DNA of 35,117 bases from Candidatus Sulfopaludibacter sp. SbA3 (GTDB lineage Bacteria; Acidobacteriota; Terriglobia; 20CM-2-55-15): positions 1 to 35,117 of the forward strand of contig CAMBFR010000033.1 in NCBI GenBank assembly GCA_945865815.1. The letters run 5' to 3'. How positions within the stretch are numbered: the first letter of the stretch is position 1; every line of letters begins with the position of its first letter. Positions 9,614 through 17,453 of the stretch are shown in pieces. The notes under the pieces were generated by a model. That model did not search any database, was not told the DNA's origin, and was given only the letters and a program-made list of their open reading frames with translations. The position numbers and the translations under genes were made by a program.

Positions 9614-9804
9614 ACACTTCGTGTGGAAGGTTATAAGTAAAAGGAAGAACTATTTATATAAGCAGGACTGTTACTACTAATAGAACAGTGGCAAGTTTGA
9701 TTGGGTTGGTATGGGAGAGTTCGTTGCATATGTATTTCGTTTCGCGTGCTTCGCGAAGTAAGCATTATAGACGGTGGCATCGTGGTGTCAACCCGTAACT
9801 TCGG
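9614..9804. other. AT-rich spacer upstream of rsmI
   Basis: This stretch is clearly more AT-rich than its surroundings. It contains an inverted repeat ACTGTT/AACAGT around 9668-9690 and a CTTCGCGAAG palindrome near 9751-9760. A 22-codon basic frame from the ATG at 9730 to the TAA just before the rsmI -10 box has no recognisable similarity. No RNA family was recognised. Confidence 0.4.
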
Positions 9805-9810
9805 TATAAC
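9805..9810 (+). promoter_or_regulatory. -10 box of rsmI
   Basis: TATAAC lies five bases before the rsmI ATG (9816), so transcription would start at about the start codon (leaderless). No convincing -35 is seen at normal spacing, and no Shine-Dalgarno sequence precedes the ATG. Confidence 0.45.
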
Positions 9811-9815
9811 CTCAA

Positions 9816-10598
9816 ATGGGAACGCTCTTTATCATCGCCACCCCGATCGGAAACCTGGGCGACATCAGTTCCAGGGCGATTGAGACGCTTCGGCAAGCCG
9901 ACACCATCGCGTGCGAGGACACGCGGCACACGATCAAGCTGCTCAATCACTTCGGAATTCATAAACCGCTCACCAGCTACCACGAATTCAACGAGGAAGA
10001 AAAAGCCGCCGAACTCGTTCGCAAAATCGAAACCGGCACAAACGTGGCGCTGGTTTCAGACGCCGGCACGCCGGGTGTATCCGATCCCGGCTATCGACTG
10101 GTTCGTTTGTGCCGCCAGCGCGCAATTACTGTCGTCGCCATTCCGGGTGCGAGCGCTGCGGTCACGGCACTGTCCGCCTCGGGATTGCCATCCAATGAGT
10201 TCATGTTCGTTGGGTTCCTGCCGTCCAAAAAGAGCGCCAGACACGGCAAGTTGAACGCCCTGAAAAACCTTCCCTGTACGATGGTCTTTTACGAAGCGCC
10301 GCATCGGATTTCCCAGACGCTCGAAGACCTTCAGCAGATTCTGGGCGATCGCGAAGTGTGTATCGCAAGAGAACTCACGAAGATCCATGAAGAGTATCTG
10401 TTCGGTAAGCTTTCCGATGTGAAGGGACAGGTCAAACCTCTCGGCGAGTTCGTTATCGTCGCCGCAGGCGGAGTGGAACAGGTGGAAGAGTCCGTCGACC
10501 TAAGCGCTCTCTCGCGCAAGGAAGCGATAAAAGTGATCGCCGAAAGGCTGCACGTTTCCCGAAACGACCTCTACGACCTCCTTTTTAAAAAGGAATGA
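9816..10598 (+). CDS. rsmI: 16S rRNA 2'-O-methyltransferase RsmI (C1402)
   Basis: SAM-dependent methyltransferase of the tetrapyrrole-methylase fold that 2'-O-methylates C1402 in the ribosomal P site together with RsmH (base methylation). Diagnostic motifs: LFIIATPIGNLGDISSRA at residues 4-21, CEDTRHT, the SAM loop VSDAGTPGVSDPGYRLV, the PGASAAVTAL segment, FVGFLPSK, and YEAPHR near the C-terminal half. The C-terminal helical domain ends LHVSRNDLYDLLFKK. Full length at 260 aa. It stands alone after the galU terminator and converges on the blaI end of the mfd operon, with a palindromic repeat between them. Confidence 0.96.
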   Translation: MGTLFIIATPIGNLGDISSRAIETLRQADTIACEDTRHTIKLLNHFGIHKPLTSYHEFNEEEKAAELVRKIETGTNVALVSDAGTPGVSDPGYRLVRLCRQRAITVVAIPGASAAVTALSASGLPSNEFMFVGFLPSKKSARHGKLNALKNLPCTMVFYEAPHRISQTLEDLQQILGDREVCIARELTKIHEEYLFGKLSDVKGQVKPLGEFVIVAAGGVEQVEESVDLSALSRKEAIKVIAERLHVSRNDLYDLLFKKE

Positions 10599-10610
10599 CG
10601 AAAACACGCT

Positions 10611-10648
10611 AACTGTCGGCGCGGGGCTTCAGCCCCGTGCCCACAGTT
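10611..10648. repeat. REP-like palindrome, copy 1, between convergent genes
   Basis: A near-perfect 38-bp palindrome: AACTGT/ACAGTT ends enclose the core pair CGGGGCT / AGCCCCG, with one mismatch and one G-T pair. It shares the CTGAAGCCCCGCGCC core (minus strand) with copies at 23264 and 27428. Placed 12 bp after the rsmI stop and 12 bp before the blaI stop, it could form a terminator-like hairpin in both transcripts, although no long T-run follows. Confidence 0.75.
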
Positions 10649-10660
10649 AGATCGCAGGAC

Positions 10661-11044
10661 CTAAAGCAGGGTTTCGTCCATGGCAGTGGAAGATGGGGAG
10701 TGGAAAATTTCGCCGTGCGGCTCGTACTCCACATGACCGTTGCCGCCAAGGAAGTCGCGGAGGTCTTCCCGCGAACCGCCAAAGTACGCCTCGACCAGAT
10801 GGGTCAGCGCGTCTTCGCGGGCGTTCTCATAAGTGACCGCGGGTTCGTAGTGGTGCGTTCGCGACTTCTTGGTCCGGGTAAGAAGACCTTTGTGGAAGAG
10901 GCGATCCATGATCGTCATGACGGTCGTGTAGGCCAGATTGCGAGAAGGTCGAACCTCGGCGTGGACTTCGCGGACGGTGACGGGCGGATGCCGCCACACG
11001 GACTTCATGATGTCCAACTCAAGCGGGGTCAGATGAACTTTCAA
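10661..11044 (-). CDS. BlaI/MecI/CopY family transcriptional repressor
   Basis: Winged-helix repressor of the penicillinase-repressor family. The hallmark order LTPLELDIMKSVW, VTVREVHAEV, LAYTTVMTIMDRLFHKGLL, then a basic wing and a C-terminal dimerisation helix is present. BlaI proteins usually control an adjacent blaR1-type sensor-protease or an efflux gene; none is here. The start is a TTG at 11044, inside the 3' end of rqcP, chosen because GGAGG sits nine bases upstream and the domain begins right there; this gives 127 aa. An in-frame ATG at 11068 exists. It is the last gene of the mfd-surA-like-rqcP-blaI series. Target unknown. Confidence 0.85.
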   Translation of the reverse strand: MKVHLTPLELDIMKSVWRHPPVTVREVHAEVRPSRNLAYTTVMTIMDRLFHKGLLTRTKKSRTHHYEPAVTYENAREDALTHLVEAYFGGSREDLRDFLGGNGHVEYEPHGEIFHSPSSTAMDETLL

Positions 11045-11297
11045 CCCTGCGATCCTCCAGAATTTCAATCATCTCTCGAGCCCCTTCCTTGCCTGGCGCA
11101 TGGCCCGGAAGCGACCGGATACGGATCTTCAAGAAGCGCCTGGAAAGCCGGAGCGCCACCGTATCGCCGACTCGGACTTCGCGGCCCGCGCCGGCTTCGT
11201 GGCCGTTGACAGAAACCCGGCCGGCATCGCAGGTATCTTTTGCCAGCGTGCGCCGCACAATGATGCGACTCCACTTTAGAAAGAGGTCGAGACGCAT
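11019..11297 (-). CDS. rqcP: S4-domain RNA-binding protein, RqcP type
   Basis: A 92-aa protein made almost entirely of an S4 RNA-binding domain (residues 1-60: MRLDLFLKWSRIIVRRTLAK, then GRVSVNG and VRVGDTVALRL). It resembles RqcP (YabO) of Firmicutes more than Hsp15. RqcP works with RqcH on stalled 50S-peptidyl-tRNA complexes to add alanine tails. In Bacillus, yabO also lies a few genes from mfd, which agrees with this neighbourhood. The RqcP assignment is by sequence pattern; an Hsp15-like role is the alternative. It ends 26 bp inside the blaI frame and begins 24 bp after the SurA-like gene. Confidence 0.7.
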   Translation of the reverse strand: MRLDLFLKWSRIIVRRTLAKDTCDAGRVSVNGHEAGAGREVRVGDTVALRLSRRFLKIRIRSLPGHAPGKEGAREMIEILEDRRVESSSDPA

Positions 11298-11321
11298 CAG
11301 GTCTATTTCAATCTGGTGGAT

Positions 11322-12341
11322 TTAATTTTGTGACTTGGCTTCGGAAGCTGGTGCCGCTCCGGTATCGGTGTATCCGGAACGGATTTCCACGAACCCTTCG
11401 GTGCGCAGCTTCGTGAGATATTCACGGATTCTGGGCGCCCTTCGTTCGCGCCACAGGCGGTCCTGAATCTCGGCCTGGGCGAGATCAAAAGCGAGGATTC
11501 CGCCGGTATGCTTGTCGTCCACCTTCACAATCATGAAGGCGTCCTGGAGCGCGAGGAGTTCGCTGACCTGGCCCTTTTCAAGTTTGGCCGCCTGGTCTTC
11601 CAGAAACTTGGCAAGCTGGCCCTTCTGGAAAAATCCGAGGCCGCCGCCGTCCGGAGCGGTCTGAGACTCCGAATACTTTTGGGCAACCGTGACAAAGTCA
11701 TCGCCGCGCTTGATCGCAGCAAGGGCTTCCTCGGCCTTTTTCTTTTGCTCCTCGATCTGGGCAGGCGTCTTTTCCTGGGTCAGGATGGTGATTTCGCTGA
11801 GCCGAACCCCTTCGGGCCGATCGAATTCCTGTTTGTGTTCTTCGTAGTAAGTCCGGAGCTGTTCGGTAGTAATGACGATCCTTGAATCGACCTCGCGGCC
11901 CAGCACCTGACTGCTGAGATACTGCGTACGGATGCTCTGCTTGAAGTCATCGAGCGACGTACCCTGAGCAATGATCGCCTGCTCGAGGGCTTCCATCGTG
12001 GCGATGTTGTTTTCCTGGCGCAGTCTCTCCATGCTCTTGATCACTTCGAGATCGGCGTTCATATCCATCTCTTTGGCCTTCTGGAGGAGCAGGCTCTGAT
12101 CGACCATGTCGCGCAGCAGGCTCTTGAGACCTTCTTCGTATTCCCGCTCCAGTTGCGCGCCGGTCAGGTTGTCACGTCTCTGGAGAAGGTCGCGTAATTC
12201 CTTCTTGCCGGCTTCGTACTCGGACTTCAGGATGATTTCCGCATTCACCCGCGCAATGATCTCATCGACGACCTTTTGTTGGGCCCAGGCCGGGCTGGAG
12301 ATGAAAACCAACGCTAAAATGGCTGCCAAAAATTGACGCAT
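11322..12341 (-). CDS. SurA-like periplasmic chaperone / parvulin peptidyl-prolyl isomerase
   Basis: Secreted folding factor for envelope proteins. The signal peptide is residues 1-20 (cut after SPAWA). An N-terminal SurA-type chaperone domain follows (about 21-165; VVDEIIARVNAEIILKSEYE is diagnostic of SurA_N_3-like domains). One parvulin domain covers roughly 170-270, with GGGLGFFQKGQL and the C-terminal VSELLALQDAFMIVKV. It has only one PPIase domain (E. coli SurA has two), giving 339 aa. The start has GGAG seven bases upstream. It lies 22 bp downstream of mfd and is probably co-transcribed with it. Confidence 0.88.
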   Translation of the reverse strand: MRQFLAAILALVFISSPAWAQQKVVDEIIARVNAEIILKSEYEAGKKELRDLLQRRDNLTGAQLEREYEEGLKSLLRDMVDQSLLLQKAKEMDMNADLEVIKSMERLRQENNIATMEALEQAIIAQGTSLDDFKQSIRTQYLSSQVLGREVDSRIVITTEQLRTYYEEHKQEFDRPEGVRLSEITILTQEKTPAQIEEQKKKAEEALAAIKRGDDFVTVAQKYSESQTAPDGGGLGFFQKGQLAKFLEDQAAKLEKGQVSELLALQDAFMIVKVDDKHTGGILAFDLAQAEIQDRLWRERRAPRIREYLTKLRTEGFVEIRSGYTDTGAAPASEAKSQN

Positions 12342-12363
12342 ATACTGCTCCTGTCCCCAGATT

Positions 12364-15300
12364 CTAAGCTATTTCGCGCAAAACGTCCTCAATACCGCGG
12401 AAGAAATCTGCCCGGGTTCCGGCGGCTTTCAGGCGCAGAGTGGCCGGCGGCGCGAACACAACCGACTCGCCGGATCCCACCAATTCCACAATCCGCTCGG
12501 GATCGATGCGAGCATTCTCATGGAACCGGATATCAATCCCATGCACCGTTCGCTCTATGACCATAACACCGCGGCTTCGGCCGAGTATTCGCAACCTCGC
12601 GTACTCCAGCAAGTTGCGGACCTGTAAAGGCAATTCTCCGAACCGGTCCTCAAGGTCCCGGGAGAGGTTATCGACCTCCTCCTCGTTTCGGCAGGAAGCG
12701 ATCTGCTTGTACAAACGCAGCCGCTGCAGTTCTTCCTCAATGAAGTGCGGCGGTATCTTAAGGTCGACTTTGAGGTTGATCTGCGTCTCAACTTCAGGCT
12801 GTACCTCCCCGGAACGCACTTCCTCGATAGTTCGCTCCAAAAGCTGGCAATACAGATCGAACCCAATCGCTTCGATATGACCGTGCTGCTGGCCGCCGAG
12901 CAGGTTGCCCGCCCCTCGAAGTTCAAGATCCAGCGCGGCAATTCGGAATCCGGCGCCGAGTTCGCTGAACTCCCGGATGGCGGCCAGCCGGCGGCGGGCG
13001 ATCTGGGTTAAAGACTCGTCAGACGGAATAAGGAGGTAGGCGTAAGCACGCCGGTTCGATCGCCCGACGCGGCCTCGAAGCTGGTAAAGCTGCGAAAGCC
13101 CATAGCGGTCGGCGCGATTGACGATCAAGGTGTTCGCAAGTGGAATATCCAGGCCATTTTCGATGATGGTCGTTGCAACCAGGACATCGAACTTGTGGTG
13201 CATGAAATTCGTCATGACCTGCTCGAGCTCTTTCTCGCCCATCTGGCCATGCCCGACGCCGATCCGCGCCTTCGGGCAGATTTTCTGAATAAAACCCGCC
13301 AGCGAGTAAATGGACTCCACGCGATTGTGGACAATGTAAACCTGCCCCCCGCGTTCGATCTCGAAATTGACGGCGTTCTCGATCACCTGCGCCTTGAACT
13401 TCACAACCACCGTTTGAATAGCCAGGCGGTCGCGGGGCGGCGTCTCAATGACGGACATGTCGCGCAGTCCGCTCAGAGCCATGTTCAGCGTGCGGGGTAT
13501 CGGCGTCGCTGTCATGGTTACCGCATCGACCTGCTTCTTCAGGTGCTTCAGGCGTTCTTTATGGGAGACGCCAAAACGCTGCTCCTCATCGACGATCATG
13601 AGGCCGAGATCGTTGAACTTCACGTCCTTCGACAAAAGGCGGTGTGTCCCGATAACCACATCCACCTTTCCGGCCTCGATATCGGCAACGATCGTTTTCT
13701 GCTCTTTGGTGGGCACGAAGCGGCTGAGCATGGCGATACGAACAGGGAACGCCGCAAAGCGCTCCTTGAATGTTTCGTAGTGCTGGTAACAGAGGATCGT
13801 TGTCGGGGAGAGAACCGCTACTTGTTTGCCGTCGGAGACGGCTTTGAAAGCCGCGCGCATCGCCACTTCGGTCTTGCCGTAGCCGACATCGCCGCAGACC
13901 AGCCGATCCATCGGAAGCGACGACTCCATGTCGCGCTTGATGTCGGCAATCGCGGTGATCTGATCCGGCGTTTCATCGTACTGAAATGCCTCCTCGAACT
14001 CTTTCTGCCACTCCGTATCCGCCGAAAACTCGTAACCGCTGGCCAGCTTTCGTTCGGCATACAGCTTCAGGAGTTCCTGGGCCATGTCGCGGATCGCTTT
14101 CTTGGCCCGCGTCTTGCGTGCGACCCACGTCGTTCCGCCGAGTTTGTCGAGTTGAGGCCTGGCGCCCTCGGTTGACGAGTATTTCTGGATGAGATCGAGG
14201 CGTTCGAGCGGCACGTAGATGCGGTCTCCGCCCAGGTAGGCCAGTACCATGCACTCTCTATCGTGGAGCACCGTCAATCCGTTATATATCCCGATGCCGT
14301 GGTCGATATGAACGACGTAATCGCCGGGTTTCAGGTCCTGAAGGTCCGAAAGGAAAGACGAAATTCGCTGGCGGCGGCGATGCGGGGACGACAAATGTTC
14401 GGATTCATCGAACAGGTCGGCCTCGCCGTATATCTCGAGACCCACATCGGTCAGAAGGAAGCCTTTCGAGATCTTACCGATTCCGATGATAGGCACATCG
14501 GCGTCCTCCACCGCTTTCAAGGGTTGCTCGCCAAACTCAGACCGGAATGGAACCTCGTACTCGTGCAGGACATCCCGCAAACGCTCGGCCATTCCAAGGG
14601 TGCTTCCCAGCAGAACAACCTGCCGGCCCGCATCGAAGGAGTCGCGCACGGCGGCAACCATGTCCTTGATACGGCCATGGAACTTCGGGGACGACTGGCC
14701 TCGAACCACAAAGGCGGCGGTGGATTCAAACACGCCCGTGCCGAGTTCCTCAAGATTCACCCGCCGTTGGGCTGCAGTAATGGCTTGAAAGTCGTGCGGA
14801 GGGACAAATAAATCGCCCGGCGGGAGGGCCACGCCGCCTGCGCTTTTTGTCTGCTCGAACCGCTGTTCCAGAACGAGGAAGAACTTTTCGTGCGTTTCGC
14901 GCAAAACCTCGGGCTCATCGAGAATCACGACGCAGGGCTCGACGTAGTCGAGAATTGTCGCTTCCAGCCGCTCGGCCGGCTGAACGATGGGAATCAGAAA
15001 CGGCGCGCCGGCGAAGAATTCGCCGTTGTCCGCGAACACCAGTTTCTCGTTCAGGTCTCTGGCAAAAGCGTCTTCGGCCCATCGCCGGCGGGCGCGGCCC
15101 GCCCACTGTTTGAGCATCTCGCGGCTGATCACCACATCCTGCATGGGCAGAATGTCGATGTGCCGGAGCGGGGTGCGCGAACGCTGATCCTCGAGATCGA
15201 ATTCGCGGATGGAATCCACGGAGTCGCCGAAGAATTCGATACGCACGGGATTGCGCATCAGGGGCGAGAAGACATCGACAATACCGCCGCGAATGGAAAA

Positions 15301-15858
15301 CTCTCCGGGCGCGCCTACCGGCTCCTGCCGCAGATAACCGGCGCTTGCCATGTGCTCGACCAGCAGGTCCTGCGAAAGATCGTCTCCCGCCGAGATGTGC
15401 AGGCTGTAGGCATCGAACGTCGATGGGCCCGTCAGGCGGGTTGCCGCCGATCGAATGGACGCCACAACGATATCCACCTGCTTGTGCCGAAGCTTCCAGA
15501 GCGTGGTCGCACGGGCCTGCTGGATGTCCGCGTGGGGCGAGAGCCCGGCGTATGGATCGGTTTCCCACGCCGGGAAGGCCGACACGCGGCCAACTGCGGA
15601 AGGGTTCAACTCGCTATGAAAGTATGAAATGTCCGACGCGAGGGATTCGACAGCGCTGTCATGAGGCGTAATCAATACCAATGGGCGGCGCAGAACCTGC
15701 CAGAGCCGCGCCATAAACAACGACCGGGCGCTTCCCGCAAGCCCGGATACGACAGCTTCGGACTCGCCTCGCAGCGCTTCCGACGCAATCTGCCGGAAGT
15801 CGGTTGCTTCGGAAATGCGCGCGAGAATTTTCTGAATCCGGGTTTCGAGAATTTCCAT
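12364..15858 (-). CDS. mfd: Transcription-repair coupling factor Mfd
   Basis: Large SF2 DNA translocase that displaces stalled RNA polymerase and recruits UvrA. Order: UvrB-like N-terminal module (about 1-350, with HFHSELNPSAVGRVSAFPAW), RNA-polymerase interaction domain (about 480-580, with KPGDYVVHIDHGIGIYNGL), then the helicase motor with Walker A GDVGYGKTEVA near 650 and DEEQ near 756 (VDEEQRFGV). The translocation motifs NTLIVNRADRYGLSQLYQLRGRVGR (split: NTLIVNRADRYG...QLRGRVGR) and the C-terminal TRCF autoinhibitory domain complete it. The 1164 aa are normal. It is the first gene of the mfd-surA-like-rqcP-blaI set. No clear promoter: a TATAAA sits only one base from the ATG, too close to serve it. 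Confidence 0.97.
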   Translation of the reverse strand: MEILETRIQKILARISEATDFRQIASEALRGESEAVVSGLAGSARSLFMARLWQVLRRPLVLITPHDSAVESLASDISYFHSELNPSAVGRVSAFPAWETDPYAGLSPHADIQQARATTLWKLRHKQVDIVVASIRSAATRLTGPSTFDAYSLHISAGDDLSQDLLVEHMASAGYLRQEPVGAPGEFSIRGGIVDVFSPLMRNPVRIEFFGDSVDSIREFDLEDQRSRTPLRHIDILPMQDVVISREMLKQWAGRARRRWAEDAFARDLNEKLVFADNGEFFAGAPFLIPIVQPAERLEATILDYVEPCVVILDEPEVLRETHEKFFLVLEQRFEQTKSAGGVALPPGDLFVPPHDFQAITAAQRRVNLEELGTGVFESTAAFVVRGQSSPKFHGRIKDMVAAVRDSFDAGRQVVLLGSTLGMAERLRDVLHEYEVPFRSEFGEQPLKAVEDADVPIIGIGKISKGFLLTDVGLEIYGEADLFDESEHLSSPHRRRQRISSFLSDLQDLKPGDYVVHIDHGIGIYNGLTVLHDRECMVLAYLGGDRIYVPLERLDLIQKYSSTEGARPQLDKLGGTTWVARKTRAKKAIRDMAQELLKLYAERKLASGYEFSADTEWQKEFEEAFQYDETPDQITAIADIKRDMESSLPMDRLVCGDVGYGKTEVAMRAAFKAVSDGKQVAVLSPTTILCYQHYETFKERFAAFPVRIAMLSRFVPTKEQKTIVADIEAGKVDVVIGTHRLLSKDVKFNDLGLMIVDEEQRFGVSHKERLKHLKKQVDAVTMTATPIPRTLNMALSGLRDMSVIETPPRDRLAIQTVVVKFKAQVIENAVNFEIERGGQVYIVHNRVESIYSLAGFIQKICPKARIGVGHGQMGEKELEQVMTNFMHHKFDVLVATTIIENGLDIPLANTLIVNRADRYGLSQLYQLRGRVGRSNRRAYAYLLIPSDESLTQIARRRLAAIREFSELGAGFRIAALDLELRGAGNLLGGQQHGHIEAIGFDLYCQLLERTIEEVRSGEVQPEVETQINLKVDLKIPPHFIEEELQRLRLYKQIASCRNEEEVDNLSRDLEDRFGELPLQVRNLLEYARLRILGRSRGVMVIERTVHGIDIRFHENARIDPERIVELVGSGESVVFAPPATLRLKAAGTRADFFRGIEDVLREIA

Positions 15859-15975
15859 TTTTATAGTCGCCGGGCCTCCGGAGGTACCCTATCGATTCTT
15901 AGCGTACAGTGAAATTGTGACCGCCGGTTTCCAGATTGAGTAGCCGCCACGTTCATGGTTGGAACCAAGCTCATT

Positions 15976-16005
15976 TTGAGTTTCTTAACACTGCTGGGGT
16001 AGTCT
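15976..16005 (+). promoter_or_regulatory. Possible promoter of hicAB
   Basis: TTGAGT (15976-15981) is followed after 18 bp by a weak TAGTCT (16000-16005), seven bases before the hicA GTG. This would give a leaderless or nearly leaderless toxin mRNA. The -10 match is poor. Confidence 0.3.
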
Positions 16006-16012
16006 TGTCCTC

Positions 16013-16261
16013 GTGAAAGCCCGTAAAGTCTACGATAAGATTATGGCTGGCGCGCGCGACATCCGCTTCGAGGACGTGTGCAGTTTGGCAGAAGGATTCG
16101 GTTTTGCCCGCGATAGGGTCAGCGGCAGCCATCACATCTACCGGCACCCGCTGGGATTGATGCTAAACTTGCAGCCGGACCGCAACCACCGCGCGAAGTT
16201 ATACCAAGTGAGACAACTTTTGATGCTGGTTGAGGAAAACGGACTAACTTTGAACGACTGA
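16013..16261 (+). CDS. hicA: HicA family mRNA interferase toxin
   Basis: Type II toxin-antitoxin ribonuclease with a double-stranded-RNA-binding-like fold that cleaves mRNA. The core GSHHIYRHP is at residues 38-46, with the catalytic His expected at His40/41. It is followed by LMLNLQPDRNHRAKLYQVRQ and a helical tail LLMLVEENGL, typical of this HicA subgroup. It is 82 aa, normal length. The start is GTG. It is followed one base later by hicB, the usual toxin-first order. The toxin looks intact. It stands divergent from mfd. Confidence 0.88.
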   Translation: MKARKVYDKIMAGARDIRFEDVCSLAEGFGFARDRVSGSHHIYRHPLGLMLNLQPDRNHRAKLYQVRQLLMLVEENGLTLND

Positions 16262-16262
16262 T

Positions 16263-16475
16263 ATGAGCGAATACCACATCAATCTTTTTTGGAGCGACGA
16301 GGACAAATGCTGGGTCGGGGACATTCCCGATTTGAAATTCTGCTCGGCGCATGGGGAGACGCCCGATGAGGCCCTTCGCGAAGTTCAGATAGCAAAGAAG
16401 GCGTGGCTCACCACTGCTCGATCGCACAAACAGCGAATCCCGAAGCCAACTTACCGACCGGCTATATATGCCTGA
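16263..16475 (+). CDS. hicB: HicB family antitoxin (short form)
   Basis: Antitoxin partner of the preceding hicA. The partly degraded RNase-H-like fold is seen in YHINLFWSDEDKCWVGDIPDL, followed by SAHGETPDEALREVQIAKKAWL and a proline-rich basic tail (RIPKPTYRP). At 70 aa it is the short type without a C-terminal ribbon-helix-helix or HTH DNA-binding domain, so operon autoregulation may rely on the complex or be absent (inference). The ATG follows the hicA TGA after one base. Confidence 0.85.
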   Translation: MSEYHINLFWSDEDKCWVGDIPDLKFCSAHGETPDEALREVQIAKKAWLTTARSHKQRIPKPTYRPAIYA

Positions 16476-16572
16476 TGGAAGCAGTGTGGTCGATTGCGCC
16501 TGAGTCCAGGATGACTCTTTTGACGGTGGACTCGAATTTCAACCGTGTCGAAGCCGTTCGGACCAGCTCAAA

Positions 16573-17439
16573 CTACGGCCACTGAAGGCGTGCCGGGGCG
16601 AACGGCTTCTCGCCGCCGGTCTTCTTGCGCAACTGCCCGTACATCAGCTCTTCAACGAACTCAACGCACTTGAACTCCAGCAACTGCGCGTTCTTCTCCT
16701 GCCTCCGATAGAGAGGTAGCTGAATTTTCCAGGGGCGCGTGAACACCTTTGGATCTTCGATCGTCGCCTGGTAGTCCAGGACATCCGGATTCACGAAGGT
16801 AAATCGTTCGACGACGTGGAGCGCATCACTGTGGAAGTTGCCGGAGCGATCGAACCACGTCTGGTCGTTGAAACCAATGGTGTCCACGACCAGCGAATCT
16901 CCCTCCCAACGACCCGTCGATTGCCCCATCCACGAATCCACGGGGGGCGGCTCGGTCGGCGCCATCTTGACGATGCGGCTGGCGCTCGCATACTCGTACG
17001 CCATCAGGATTTCATTGTTATGTGTCTGCAGAATCTGAAACGGATACGGCATGTACGTCGCGCGCGGGATCCCGGGAAGATAGCACCGGACCTCCGGGTC
17101 TCTGCTCAGCCAGTTCTCGTAATTCTCTTTCTTCCTGGCTGCAGCCTCTGGCAGGTACGGGATCTCGTTGCCCTCCACCACGCCAATGCCGGCGGGGATG
17201 GCCGCGATGGCGCCAAGCTCGAGCACGGGACCGCTCCGCGCCGGATGATCCTGCAGATCCCAGTGCGCCGATCCCACAGCCTGCCAGATGCCGTTGAAGT
17301 CGGGTTTGCCGTCCGCTGTCCGCGGCATCCTCACGTCCGAGGCCAGACCGTCCGCGGGCTGGCTCATCTGTTGTGAAATGCCGAATGCGATGCCGGCGGA
17401 TACAACGGCGATCAACGCGCCTTTCATCCAGTTTTGCAT
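16573..17439 (-). CDS. Secreted protein of unknown function, paralog B of a tandem pair
   Basis: Exported protein of 288 aa with an N-terminal membrane/signal segment (residues 5-21, MKGALIAVVSAGIAFG). It shares landmarks with the next gene upstream: a 'PRTADGKPDFNGIWQ' start of the mature domain, GRWEGDSLVVDTIGFND, LHVVERFTFVNPDVLDYQATI, EDPKVFTRPWKIQLPL, and a C-terminal FKCVEFVEE. Members are common in Acidobacteriota genomes and lack a proven function; the repeated W/G pattern suggests an extracytoplasmic β-rich fold (inference). Start ATG 17439 is set by GAGGTGA nine bases upstream; the frame is open to 17526. It is third in the DUF6152-paralog A-paralog B unit. Confidence 0.75.
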   Translation of the reverse strand: MQNWMKGALIAVVSAGIAFGISQQMSQPADGLASDVRMPRTADGKPDFNGIWQAVGSAHWDLQDHPARSGPVLELGAIAAIPAGIGVVEGNEIPYLPEAAARKKENYENWLSRDPEVRCYLPGIPRATYMPYPFQILQTHNNEILMAYEYASASRIVKMAPTEPPPVDSWMGQSTGRWEGDSLVVDTIGFNDQTWFDRSGNFHSDALHVVERFTFVNPDVLDYQATIEDPKVFTRPWKIQLPLYRRQEKNAQLLEFKCVEFVEELMYGQLRKKTGGEKPFAPARLQWP

Positions 17440-17453
17440 GGAATCACCTCGTG

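Noticed and set aside
13195-14175. Plus-strand open frame of 326 codons within mfd
   Set aside because: Antisense to the helicase domain of mfd; typical GC-rich shadow frame.
15859-15866. TATAAA as the -10 box of mfd
   Set aside because: Only one base lies between it and the ATG, so transcription would start inside the gene.
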